The notes: generated by a model from the sequence alone, not told the origin. DNA of 8,274 nucleotides from JBAXLO01 sp037134755 (GCA_037134755.1 JBAXLO010000205.1:1-8274); one strand, 5' to 3'; shown: positions 1 through 7,715, counted from the stretch's first letter. Translations and numbers: made by a program.

Positions 1-133
1 TTTATTTTAGGATTCCATGTTACTTTATACTTCAATGAATTTTAATAATCTCTAACTTAATAATAATTAACAATGAATATAAATTTACGATATTTTAAAC
101 ATACACAAATTATAATAAATAAATTTTAATAGT

Positions 134-3100
134 ATGAAAAATTTAAGAAGACATGTTTTTTTACTAAGTATCGTCTTAGTGTTTTTTGGAATTAACGCTT
201 TTCCACAATGTAATGCACCTACATTACAGCCAACAAATTTGATTTTAACTTCAACTACTAATTCTGTTTCCGGCATATTTAATGCTGCTATGGATGCAGA
301 CCATTATCTAATTGTAAGGAGTACCATGAGTACACTAAATTCTACACCCGTTAATGGAACAACTTATGCTGTTTCTAATTCGCTTGGAGGAGGTACTGTG
401 GCTGCATACCAAACGGATACAATAATCTCTGACACTAACCTATATGCAGGCACACAATATTTCTATTTTGTGTTTGCAGCTACATCTTTATCCTGCTCGG
501 GTGGACCTGCTTATTTGATAACATCTCCACTTATTGGCACTATAACTTGTCCGTTGAAGAGCTTAAATATTACTGCAATACTACAGGAGTATTATAATAC
601 TTCAACTGATTTAATGAATCAGACTTTGGGAATAAATTGGGATACCGGTGACCTTTTTCATAATTTTGGATCAACAATAGTTGATACTGTTACAGTATTT
701 ATCAGAAGTACAAGATACCCAAATTATGTAATTGAAGCAACTTATAACGGAGTAAATCTAAATACTAACGGTAGTATTCAAACAATTTATTTAAACAGTA
801 ATTGGAATGCATGCCCTTATGGTGAAATTACAGGTTATCATCATATTGTTATTAAACATAGAAATAGTATAGAAACATGGAGTGATTCTGTTGATTTCTC
901 AGTACAACAGATTAATTACAATTTCTTTACACATACGCCAGTTGAATTTGCAGGTGGAATGTATGAAGATGGTAATGGAAATTTTGAGATATGGGGTGGA
1001 GATGTTAATCAAAACGGGAATCTTGAATCTGAAGACTGTACACTGATTTATGTAGCTGCAAATTCAGATGATGAAACTGTAAATAACGGCTATGTTATAT
1101 GCGATATCGATGGAAATGGGAATATTGACACCCAAGATTATGGATTGGCATATAATAATGCAAATTTAGGAGCAAACACTATTAATTTTTTAGTATATCC
1201 TACACAACCTTCAGGATTAACATTAACTCCAAATTATAGTACAGTTACAGGTACTTTTTCAGCTACCGAAACTGCTGATCATTATCTGATAGTAAGAAGT
1301 ACAAACAGTACATTAAGTGCTTTACCTGTTAAAGGAACTATATATACTGCCGGCAATACGATAGGAGGCGGTGTTGTAGTATCATATCAGATTGGGACAT
1401 CTTTTACGGATACAAGTTTGAATAGCGGTACACATTATTACTATATTTTTGCTTCTGATACTTTGTACTGTACGCACAGTTATTTAACAACATCACCTCT
1501 TACCAACAATGTTTTTATTAATTGCGGCATACCACTTGCACAACCTACCGTTTTAACTTTGTCGAATAATGGAAATTCTATTAGTGGATCTTTTACTGCT
1601 TCGGCAAGTGCAGATCATTATTTGATAGTAAGGAGTACGATTGACCCTCTTACAGCTATTCCCGTAAATGGGACTACTTATATTGCCGGTAACCAACTTG
1701 GTGGTGGTATAGTATTAGCTTATCAAACAGGAACATCATTTATAGACTCTAATCTGAATATGTGTACTCAATATCATTATTATGTATTAGCAGCTAATTG
1801 TACAGGTTCACCTCAATATTTGACTACAAACTCACTTACAAATAATATAGAAATACCATATAACAATGCAATAACTTTATCTTCTTCTGATACTACTATT
1901 CAGTTATCAGCAAATGATACAGTTGTATGGTATCTTTATCATGCTAGTAATACGCACTTATCAATAAAAGAAGCTTTTTTGCTAGGACCACCTATAGAAC
2001 CTTTTTTGAAAATATATATTTATTCAGGTAATTGTGAAAATTTTGCAGTCGTTGATACTACATATAATCCTTATAAAGGATTATATATAGATACATTAAC
2101 GATAGGAAATAACTATTATATAAAGATTACAAAACCATATTTAGCTCCTTCAATATATTTACAATTAAATAATAGTTATAATGTAATTCTAAATTGTTAT
2201 GATTGGACTTGTTATGATAATATTCCTCCTGTTAATCAATCACCAGGTTATAGTTATGATTGTGATTATGTGTGTAATGGCGATTTTGAAAATCACACAA
2301 ATCCACCAGAAGGAATTAGTCAAATAGGTCTATGTTGTCCGTGGGGAGCTATAAATGATGCGACTTCTGATTATTTTAATGGTGATGCAATCGATCTTGG
2401 CTATTGGAATGTAAGTGTGCCGAATAATTTTGGTGGATATAAAGAAGATTATTATAGTTCTTCTAATCATAAAGGATATGCAGGTATTTTATATACAAAC
2501 TTCTGTTATGCCGAATATATTTTTCAAAAGCTGAAAAACCCACTACTTACAGGATTTAATTATAATGTATCTTTAAAAGTTTGTAGACCTCAATATTGCG
2601 GAAAAGCATTGGATAATTTTGGAGTTACTTTTAATGAGTATAATATGTATATTGGAAGTGATGCTAATGTTCCAGATCAATATTATAAAAAAAGTTATAG
2701 TAATTATCAACCTTGTCCATATGGTTCGACAGGAAATATAGACTATATTCCAGATCAAACATGGATATGGAATATACCTCATCCAGGCACTCATATTGAG
2801 TCTACTGACTGGTATGATATTAGCTTTAATTTTACACCTACAGTGGGAATGGGAGCCTTGCAATATATTATTATTGGCTATTTTGGACCAGCAGACATAA
2901 TAGATGAACCTGTACCAAACATAAATATTCCGGATTGGATACGCAATGAGCCTTATCTTTATATTGATGAAGTACATATAGTGCCAATTCCAACAACAGT
3001 TACAATTAATGGTTCTGTAAATTGCATTAACAATTTGACTGGTATATTTTCACTTGATATTCCTACTGATCCTGCACCACCAACAGGTACTATATGGCAA

Positions 3101-5758
3101 TGGACAGTGCCAACAGGGGCTACTATTACTTCGGGTAATGGAACAAGTAGTATTACTGTAGATTGGGGTTCAACAGGCTCAGGGGATGTAACAGTTGTAG
3201 GTCAATATCTGGGGTGTACGATATATACCGGTATTTTACCAGTTGATATCCCTGACTGTAGTGTTGATGCTCAATATATAGCTGATGCAAATATGAATAC
3301 AAATACTTCTTCTTATTTTTTAGCAACTTATGGCACAGGGTCAATTTTTACTACAAATGATAAAATATATATTAATGGTATATTTACAATTGACCAGAAT
3401 ATATCTTTTGATGGATGCCCTAATATCGTAATGGGACCAAATGCAAAGATTGTTGTAAACCAAAATAGATATATATCAATTACAAATTCGCATATTTATG
3501 GTTGCGAGTGTCTATGGGATGGCATTTATGTTCAGGATCCTACTGAATTAGTTATTTTGAGTAATACTATAGTTCAGGATGCCAAAAATGCTGTAGTTTC
3601 AATAAATGATGGTAATTTTCATATTTGTTGCAATACTGTATTTGTAAATAATATAATTGGTATATGGGTCAAAGATTATAATTCTGAAAGTAATAGTACA
3701 GCTATTCCTCATCAGGGGTATGTCTCCTCTACATATTTTGAATATAATTCAAGTATACCTATGTTTTATGATTATAGTCAAAATATGATTGGTGTTCTTG
3801 TTAATGAAGTTTACCAATTAACAATTGGTGACAAAACACATCCTTTATTAACTAATTTTTTCAGGAATCTAAAATATGGAATAAAAACTACGGATTCAGA
3901 TGTCAATATCTATAATAATAATTTTGATCATATTGGAATAACGAGTTCTAATCCTCCTTCCTATTCCGGTTCTTATACTAAGCCTGACGAAGCTGCAATA
4001 TTTAGTGCAAAACGTACTTACATTCATTATGGGCGGCCGCCATATCTTTATTTTACTAATCAAATAAATATTGGTGATAATAGTGGTACTATTCAAAATG
4101 AATTTAGTGAATGTAACATAGGTGTTTTTGGGTTAAATATAAAACCTGACATTGAAAATAATCTCTTTAAATTACAGCGTTATACAGGCATACATTTAAA
4201 AGATTGTAAAGATGGTGTAACTATTCGTAATAATGTATTTGAAATGCATGAGGACTATTGGGCGTTAAACAATTTATATAATTCTACTATGATTGTTGAA
4301 TTTCCAACAGCAAGTTTAACAAATGCATTAGATATTTATGATAATACTATTAATGAAACTCGTACCGGGATTAATTTATCTAATTGTGGTAATATAAGCA
4401 CAACTTGTAATATTCACGACAACTTTATTAATTTTGGTACTGTTAAAATTAAGCTAAACTATATTGGTATAAAATCAAAAAGTGGGTCTTATGAGAATAT
4501 TATAAATAATTCAATATCTTATGGTTCTACTCCAACTATTAATAATCAATCTAGTTTGCGAGGAATAGAACTTCAAAGTGTGACAAACTCATATATCAGA
4601 CGTAATAATATGAATAGTTTAGGAACAGGAATGTCCGTAACAGGAACTTCGACAGCTACTCAATTCTGGTGTAATCATTTTAATAGTTGTTGGTATGGTA
4701 TATGTTTATTTGGTGTAATTAGTAGCCAGACTTACCCCGGTAATGAAGCTACCGATAATTTCTGGATTGATTTAGACTATCCTAATTCCTATGATTATCG
4801 TGTAACAGGACAATATCTTATTTCAGGACAATCTATTTATTGGCGTCATCAAGGTATTACAAATATAGGTAATAATTATAGCCCTTATATAGTATATCCT
4901 GATAATCCATTATATTCTTCAATCATAGCTTTTCAGAATAGTGCCGAAGGGAATGCTTGTGGAAGTAATAAATCATCTACATCAATTGCACCAACTGATC
5001 GTACTGATTTGTTACAAAATATTGTTCTGGACAGTTTGGTTTACGATACATTATCTGCAGAAAATAAATATTTTGCCAAAACATTTACATATAGATTATT
5101 GGATGATAACCCTGCATATTTAAATTTAGGAACAACCGATGATAGTATTTATCAGAATTTTTATGATACAACGAAAGTAACAAATATAGGCAAATTATAT
5201 GAAGTTGATAAACTGATACTGAATATTGATTATGATAAAGCCGATTCACTAAATTCATTGTTAACAGGAATAAATCTGATAGAGACAAACCAGATAGAAG
5301 TAAACAGGATTTATCTTACTAAATTACTATTTGATACTATAAGCAGTGTCGATTCTCTTTCTTTAGTCAATATAGCTTATCAATCAACTTTTACAGGAGG
5401 TAAGGGTGTTTATGGAGCAAGGGTTATTTTGGGTATTGATATAGATACTTTAGATAACATTTTGCCAAAGTCGCTAATACATCAGGATATCAATAAGAAA
5501 ATGACAGGCACTTCGGATATTAAGGTTTATCCTAATCCTGCTAACAATATGCTATATATTGAATTTGACAATATGACAGATGGTATTGCAAAAGTTGAAT
5601 TCTTTGATATGACTGGCAAATTGCACTATAGTACTTCAATTAATACTACATTAAAATTACAAACATTAAATATTAGTAGTATTAAGGTTGGTATTTATTA
5701 TTTACGAATATCAACAACAACTAAAATTAACAATCAGAAATTAGTAATAATTAAATAA
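134..5758 (+). CDS. Giant T9SS-secreted mosaic surface protein (FN3-like, dockerin-like, beta-helix, type A sorting domain)
   Basis: 1874 aa, complete. The ATG at 134 is the right start because it opens a typical signal peptide (Lys/Arg at residues 2-6, hydrophobic 8-22, cleavage near NAFPQ, 21-25); no Shine-Dalgarno site precedes it, only A/T-rich sequence, as is usual in Bacteroidota. Domain order seen: FN3-like module 26-139; a module 140-354 with KHRNSIETWS (241-250) and two EF-hand/dockerin-like loops (290-301, 324-335); FN3-like modules 355-463 and 464-575; a beta-sandwich resembling pre-peptidase C-terminal domains, about 578-690; a jelly-roll-like domain starting CNGDFE, about 714-955; a PKD/Ig-like domain, about 957-1040; a right-handed parallel beta-helix, about 1045-1600, rich in N-N-x-F/I turns; a mainly helical stretch, about 1610-1790; a type A T9SS sorting domain, about 1795-1874. 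No catalytic motif is recognised. Inferred role: exported through Sec and T9SS and attached to or released from the cell surface, perhaps as an adhesin or matrix component. Followed 10 nt after the stop by its own terminator. Confidence 0.93.
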   Translation: MKNLRRHVFLLSIVLVFFGINAFPQCNAPTLQPTNLILTSTTNSVSGIFNAAMDADHYLIVRSTMSTLNSTPVNGTTYAVSNSLGGGTVAAYQTDTIISDTNLYAGTQYFYFVFAATSLSCSGGPAYLITSPLIGTITCPLKSLNITAILQEYYNTSTDLMNQTLGINWDTGDLFHNFGSTIVDTVTVFIRSTRYPNYVIEATYNGVNLNTNGSIQTIYLNSNWNACPYGEITGYHHIVIKHRNSIETWSDSVDFSVQQINYNFFTHTPVEFAGGMYEDGNGNFEIWGGDVNQNGNLESEDCTLIYVAANSDDETVNNGYVICDIDGNGNIDTQDYGLAYNNANLGANTINFLVYPTQPSGLTLTPNYSTVTGTFSATETADHYLIVRSTNSTLSALPVKGTIYTAGNTIGGGVVVSYQIGTSFTDTSLNSGTHYYYIFASDTLYCTHSYLTTSPLTNNVFINCGIPLAQPTVLTLSNNGNSISGSFTASASADHYLIVRSTIDPLTAIPVNGTTYIAGNQLGGGIVLAYQTGTSFIDSNLNMCTQYHYYVLAANCTGSPQYLTTNSLTNNIEIPYNNAITLSSSDTTIQLSANDTVVWYLYHASNTHLSIKEAFLLGPPIEPFLKIYIYSGNCENFAVVDTTYNPYKGLYIDTLTIGNNYYIKITKPYLAPSIYLQLNNSYNVILNCYDWTCYDNIPPVNQSPGYSYDCDYVCNGDFENHTNPPEGISQIGLCCPWGAINDATSDYFNGDAIDLGYWNVSVPNNFGGYKEDYYSSSNHKGYAGILYTNFCYAEYIFQKLKNPLLTGFNYNVSLKVCRPQYCGKALDNFGVTFNEYNMYIGSDANVPDQYYKKSYSNYQPCPYGSTGNIDYIPDQTWIWNIPHPGTHIESTDWYDISFNFTPTVGMGALQYIIIGYFGPADIIDEPVPNINIPDWIRNEPYLYIDEVHIVPIPTTVTINGSVNCINNLTGIFSLDIPTDPAPPTGTIWQWTVPTGATITSGNGTSSITVDWGSTGSGDVTVVGQYLGCTIYTGILPVDIPDCSVDAQYIADANMNTNTSSYFLATYGTGSIFTTNDKIYINGIFTIDQNISFDGCPNIVMGPNAKIVVNQNRYISITNSHIYGCECLWDGIYVQDPTELVILSNTIVQDAKNAVVSINDGNFHICCNTVFVNNIIGIWVKDYNSESNSTAIPHQGYVSSTYFEYNSSIPMFYDYSQNMIGVLVNEVYQLTIGDKTHPLLTNFFRNLKYGIKTTDSDVNIYNNNFDHIGITSSNPPSYSGSYTKPDEAAIFSAKRTYIHYGRPPYLYFTNQINIGDNSGTIQNEFSECNIGVFGLNIKPDIENNLFKLQRYTGIHLKDCKDGVTIRNNVFEMHEDYWALNNLYNSTMIVEFPTASLTNALDIYDNTINETRTGINLSNCGNISTTCNIHDNFINFGTVKIKLNYIGIKSKSGSYENIINNSISYGSTPTINNQSSLRGIELQSVTNSYIRRNNMNSLGTGMSVTGTSTATQFWCNHFNSCWYGICLFGVISSQTYPGNEATDNFWIDLDYPNSYDYRVTGQYLISGQSIYWRHQGITNIGNNYSPYIVYPDNPLYSSIIAFQNSAEGNACGSNKSSTSIAPTDRTDLLQNIVLDSLVYDTLSAENKYFAKTFTYRLLDDNPAYLNLGTTDDSIYQNFYDTTKVTNIGKLYEVDKLILNIDYDKADSLNSLLTGINLIETNQIEVNRIYLTKLLFDTISSVDSLSLVNIAYQSTFTGGKGVYGARVILGIDIDTLDNILPKSLIHQDINKKMTGTSDIKVYPNPANNMLYIEFDNMTDGIAKVEFFDMTGKLHYSTSINTTLKLQTLNISSIKVGIYYLRISTTTKINNQKLVIIK
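209..550 (+). repeat. FN3-like module, copy 1 of 3
   Basis: Residues 26-139 of the giant protein. The signature runs ADHYLIVRST (55-64), PVNGTTY (72-78), LGGG (84-87), TQYFYFVFAA (107-116) and ends at YLITSPL. Copies 2 and 3 repeat the same order of blocks. This is a fibronectin type III-like beta-sandwich common in Bacteroidota exported proteins. Copy 1 is separated from the other two by the dockerin-like module. Confidence 0.8.
551..1195 (+). other. Dockerin-like/EF-hand module with the KHRNSIETWS motif
   Basis: Residues 140-354. It begins LNITAILQEYYN, contains a beta-rich part with DTVTVFIRST and KHRNSIETWS (241-250), then GGDVNQNGNLESED (calcium-type loop 290-301), GYVICDIDGNGNIDTQD (second loop 324-335) and ends AYNNANLGA. 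From general knowledge, Bacteroidota T9SS proteins often carry this same sequence of blocks (KHRNSIETWS, then two D-x-N-x-x-G-x-hydrophobic-x-x-x-D loops). Acidic and Asn side chains sit where calcium ligands are expected in both loops. Calcium binding and a structural role are inferred. There is no cohesin gene in the window, so a true dockerin-cohesin pairing is not supported. Confidence 0.75.
1196..1522 (+). repeat. FN3-like module, copy 2 of 3
   Basis: Residues 355-463. It has the same blocks as copy 1: ADHYLIVRST (381-390), PVKGTIY (398-404), GGG (411-413), GTSFTDTSL (421-429), YLTTSPLTN (450-458). It joins copy 3 directly without a linker. Confidence 0.8.
1523..1858 (+). repeat. FN3-like module, copy 3 of 3
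   Basis: Residues 464-575. It starts with Cys (CGIPLAQPTVLTLS) like copy 1 (CNAPTLQPTNLILT), then ADHYLIVRST (493-502), PVNGTTY (510-516), GGG (523-525), GTSFIDSNL (533-541), YLTTNSLTN. Copies 1 and 3 share the Cys-start, so copy 3 may be closer to copy 1 than to copy 2 at that edge. Confidence 0.8.
2264..2998 (+). other. Jelly-roll-like binding domain in the giant protein
   Basis: About residues 711-955. It starts CNGDFENHTNPPEG, contains SDYFNGDAIDLG, NNFGGYK, KGYAGI, AEYIFQKLKNPLL, NFGVTF, DWYDISFNFTP, YIIIGYFG and ends YLYIDEVHIVPI. These blocks run in the same order as in the N-terminal domain of the next gene (NGDFE, SPDYY, REYI, NMGVHF, WEKYTFIFTST, YITIGNF, YYWLDKIELYP). The family is a carbohydrate-binding-like beta-sandwich often found in Bacteroidota T9SS cargo. 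The ligand is unknown. Confidence 0.6.
3266..4933 (+). other. Parallel beta-helix region of the giant protein
   Basis: About residues 1045-1600. Irregular coils of short beta-strands are separated by Asn-rich turns, for example IVMGPNAKIVV, GCECLWDGIYV (1123-1133), ILSNTIVQDAKNAV, IYNNNFDHIGI, NNLFKLQRYTGIHL, TIRNNVFEM, YIRRNNMNSLGTGMSV and FWCNHFNSCWYGI. This is the pattern of right-handed parallel beta-helix proteins of the NosD/pectate-lyase-like type. The GCxxxWxGI block is a usual part of the Bacteroidota T9SS beta-helix family. I see no lyase or hydrolase catalytic set, so a stalk-like or binding role is inferred. Confidence 0.7.
5516..5755 (+). other. Type A T9SS C-terminal sorting domain
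   Basis: Residues 1795-1874. The three conserved blocks of the Por secretion system C-terminal domain are present: VYPNPANNMLYIEF (1798-1811), VEFFDMTGKL (1821-1830) and LNISSIKVGIYYLRIS (1845-1860), ending in QKLVIIK. Established role: it directs the Sec-exported protein through the T9SS translocon and is normally removed on export. Confidence 0.93.
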
Positions 5759-5768
5759 ATCTAAAATC

Positions 5769-5806
5769 AAAGGAGGTAGAGTCTTTTAAAACTTTACCTC
5801 CTTTTT
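5769..5806 (+). terminator. Rho-independent terminator of the giant gene
   Basis: A 14-bp stem (5769-5782 with 5791-5804, one G-U pair) has an 8-base loop and ends in TTTTT (5802-5806). The lower ten base pairs are AAAGGAGGTA/TACCTCCTTT. It starts 10 bases after the stop codon. Confidence 0.85.
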
Positions 5807-5832
5807 AAGAATAAGTAATTAGTATAATGCAA

Positions 5833-5857
5833 AAATCCTTTCCTTTTTGGAGGATTT
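5833..5857. other. Small inverted repeat in the intergenic region
   Basis: Arms AAATCCT (5833-5839) and AGGATTT (5851-5857) flank an 11-base pyrimidine-rich loop. It lies between the terminator and the promoter box of the next gene. It could be an operator, a weak extra hairpin or chance; there is no second copy in the window to compare. Confidence 0.3.
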
Positions 5858-5881
5858 AGGTGAGGTGATCTATATTTTATG

Positions 5882-5889
5882 TATCTTTG
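5882..5889 (+). promoter_or_regulatory. Bacteroidota-type -7 box of the second gene
   Basis: TATCTTTG matches the primary-sigma -7 consensus TAnnTTTG of Bacteroidota. It ends 8 bases before the ATG at 5898. No good TTTG -33 element lies at the expected distance; the nearest candidate, TTTA at 5855, is about 23 bases away, slightly too far. Placement after a strong terminator supports independent transcription of the second gene. Confidence 0.55.
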
Positions 5890-5897
5890 TACTGTAA

Positions 5898-7715
5898 ATG
5901 AAAAAATCAATATTAATTATATTATCTATTTCCTTATTACTGGTTGGCACTAATGTAAAAGCCCAAACTAATCTTGTGCCTAATGGTGATTTTGAAACAT
6001 ATTCAAGCTTGCCTGATGGACCTATGGAATTAAATAGAGCTGTTGGCTGGAATAATGTAAATGGGAATTATCAGGTAGCTGGTTATGGCTCTCCTGATTA
6101 TTATTATCTTGGCGGATTCGGGGCTGTAGGTACTATTATTCCATATTCAGGAAATGGACAGGTAGGTCTTGCTTTATATTGCGCACCCGATAATTTTAGA
6201 GAGTATATATCCACTCAACTTATATCCCATTTAGATTCAGGTAGAGATTATTTTCTTTCATATTATTTATATCATAATACTGCTGGTGATCCAAATAATG
6301 GGGGTTGTTCAAAAAGTTGTAGTAATATGGGTGTTCATTTTTCAAATAATCAATTATCTCAAAGTTTTAGTGAGCCAATTTCTGTTATTCCACAAATAGA
6401 AATTGATACAATTATAAATTACATGAATAATTGGGAAAAATATACATTTATATTTACTTCAACAGACTCTTCTAAATATATTACTATTGGTAATTTTAGA
6501 GATAATTTAAATACTTTAATTAGTGTTTCTGGAAATACATGTGCTTATTATTGGTTAGATAAAATAGAATTATATCCATACTTTACAATTAAAGGTGATA
6601 CATTAATTTGTAAAGGCAATACAGATACTTTAAAAGCTTACGGTAATACTACTGTAAAATGGGCTGATAGTTTAAATCCTAATATAATAATAGCTACAGA
6701 TTCATTAATTACGGTGTCGCCGGATATTACTACAACTTATGCAGCTTATGGTAATTGGGATACTACTTACTTTACGGTTCATGTGGTAAGCAATCCAGTA
6801 GTAAACTTAGGGAACGATACTGCATTGTGTGAGGGGCAAACATTACTTATAAATGCTGCTAATCCTTATATTACTTCTTATCTTTGGCAGGATAATTCAA
6901 CTAATGCAATTTATAACATAACTCAAACAGGTACTTATTGGGTTAAGGCTTCTATTACCAACAGTTGTTTTGCAAGTGATACTATAAATGTAACATATAA
7001 ACCAAATCCAGTTGTTAACTTAGGTAATGATACAACTTTATGTTACGGGCAAACAATTATATTAAATGCTACAATGCCCAATGCCACCTATCAATGGCAA
7101 GATGGCTCAACTAATTCTGTTTATAAAATTCAACCTCCTTATCTTCCTTATAATTTCTGGGTAAAGGTTACAGTTAATAATTGTACAGGTAGTGATACAA
7201 TAGGATTAAATATTAATATGGTTAATCAGATAAGCTTAGGTAACGATACTACTCTTTGTCAGGGGCAAACAATTACACTAAACGCAACAATACCCAATGC
7301 CACTTATCACTGGCAAGATAGCTCAACAGCTTCTTTTTATACTGTTACTCAACAAGGTCTTTATTGGGTAACTGCTACCGATGATAATTATTGTAGGGTA
7401 AGTGATACTATTAGTATAATGTATGACGATTGTAATCCAACAGATATTTATATCCCTAATGCTTTTACTCCTGCTGGTAGTGTCAATAATATATTTAAGA
7501 TAGTAACTCTGGCAGAGTTTAGCGAGTTTAATATGTCTATATATTATCGTTGGCATGGTCAGTTGTTCGAGAGTACTGATAAAAACAAAGGTTGGGATGG
7601 CACTTACAGAGGAAAGCTTGTGCCTTCAGGTGTGTATGTTTATCTTATAACTGGAACAATAAAAGATACAGGAGAGTATATAAAGAGAACAGGAACAGTG
7701 ACGGTGGTAAGATAA
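5898..7715 (+). CDS. T9SS-secreted protein: jelly-roll-like domain, tandem Ig-like repeats, type B sorting domain
   Basis: 605 aa, complete. The ATG at 5898 gives a clear signal peptide (MKKSILIILS, hydrophobic to about residue 18, cleavage near VKAQ, 20-23); the next in-frame Met (43) would lose it. Residues about 25-227 form a jelly-roll-like domain beginning NLVPNGDFE and ending YYWLDKIELYP, the same type as residues 711-955 of the upstream protein. About 228-298 is a degenerate Ig-like unit with LICKGNTDTLKA. Three clearer Ig-like repeats follow (about 299-369, 370-441, 442-511), each with LGNDT-x-L-C-x-GQT, WQD-x-ST and a closing SDTI/SDTIN strand. The C terminus (about 517-605) is a type B sorting domain, with YIPNAFTP, GWDGTYRGKLVPSGVYVY and a final TGTVTVVR. 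No enzyme motif is seen; an adhesive or matrix role is inferred. It has its own promoter box but no terminator of its own: the first one downstream is at 8218. Confidence 0.93.
   Translation: MKKSILIILSISLLLVGTNVKAQTNLVPNGDFETYSSLPDGPMELNRAVGWNNVNGNYQVAGYGSPDYYYLGGFGAVGTIIPYSGNGQVGLALYCAPDNFREYISTQLISHLDSGRDYFLSYYLYHNTAGDPNNGGCSKSCSNMGVHFSNNQLSQSFSEPISVIPQIEIDTIINYMNNWEKYTFIFTSTDSSKYITIGNFRDNLNTLISVSGNTCAYYWLDKIELYPYFTIKGDTLICKGNTDTLKAYGNTTVKWADSLNPNIIIATDSLITVSPDITTTYAAYGNWDTTYFTVHVVSNPVVNLGNDTALCEGQTLLINAANPYITSYLWQDNSTNAIYNITQTGTYWVKASITNSCFASDTINVTYKPNPVVNLGNDTTLCYGQTIILNATMPNATYQWQDGSTNSVYKIQPPYLPYNFWVKVTVNNCTGSDTIGLNINMVNQISLGNDTTLCQGQTITLNATIPNATYHWQDSSTASFYTVTQQGLYWVTATDDNYCRVSDTISIMYDDCNPTDIYIPNAFTPAGSVNNIFKIVTLAEFSEFNMSIYYRWHGQLFESTDKNKGWDGTYRGKLVPSGVYVYLITGTIKDTGEYIKRTGTVTVVR
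6792..7430 (+). repeat. Three tandem Ig/PKD-like repeats
   Basis: Units start at about 6792, 7005 and 7221 (71-72 codons each). Each reads N/I-x-LGNDT-x-LC-x-GQT, then hydrophobic-x-NA, WQD-x-ST, a Y-x-V/I-T-Q strand, YWV or FWV, and SDTI. Units 2 and 3 are closest: both have GQTI-x-LNAT-x-PNATY-x-WQD, and their DNA is clearly related. An older, more diverged unit precedes them at about 6579-6791. Confidence 0.85.
7446..7712 (+). other. Type B T9SS sorting domain (gliding motility-associated C-terminal type)
   Basis: Residues 517-605. YIPNAFTPAGSVNNIF, MSIYYRWHGQLFEST, NKGWDGTYRGKLVPSGVYVYLI and RTGTVTVVR match the order of the known domain. Two blocks depart from the usual form: FTPNGDGVND is shortened to FTPAGSVNN, and RWGQLIFES is RWHGQLFES. 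Proteins with this domain are exported by T9SS by a route partly distinct from type A cargo. Confidence 0.88.

Larger units (their letters stand above)
5285..5806 (+). repeat. Duplicated 3' tail plus terminator, copy 1
   Basis: The last 157 codons, stop codon and terminator of the giant gene reappear 2449 bases downstream at 7734-8257. Over 474 coding bases I count 39 substitutions and no indel (about 92% identity). The longest identical run is 44 bases (5363-5406). Similarity falls off upstream of about 5285, apart from a five-base GGAAT match at 5267. Confidence 0.95.

Noticed and set aside
1..133. Promoter of the giant gene
   Set aside because: There is no TTTG or TAnnTTTG in this stretch. 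TATTTTAA at 91-98 and TATAAT near 110 are expected in such AT-rich DNA, so I do not call a promoter; it may lie upstream of the window.
200..211. Lipoprotein signal in the giant protein (Cys26)
   Set aside because: FPQC does not fit the lipobox pattern; the Cys is better read as the first residue of the FN3-like module, as in copy 3.
2573..2977. Open frame of 134 codons on the minus strand
   Set aside because: It lies wholly inside the giant gene, has no signal, domain or promoter, and is explained by AT-rich codon use on the opposite strand. The same holds for the other short antisense frames at 85-276, 3153-3344, 3896-4096, 5085-5288 and 7323-7556, and for the sense-strand frame at 4941-5123.
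3266..4933. Polysaccharide lyase or other enzyme assignment for the beta-helix
   Set aside because: The fold pattern alone does not show activity, and I could not identify a catalytic residue set, so no enzyme name is given.
5772..5777. GGAGGT as a ribosome binding site for the gene at 5898
   Set aside because: It is more than 110 bases from the start codon and is locked in the terminator stem. GGAGG near 5849 and GAGGTGAT near 5862 are also too far from the ATG.
6792..7430. CRISPR-like or non-coding tandem repeat
   Set aside because: The repeats are about 213-216 bases, in frame, and encode conserved Ig-like blocks, so they are protein-domain repeats.
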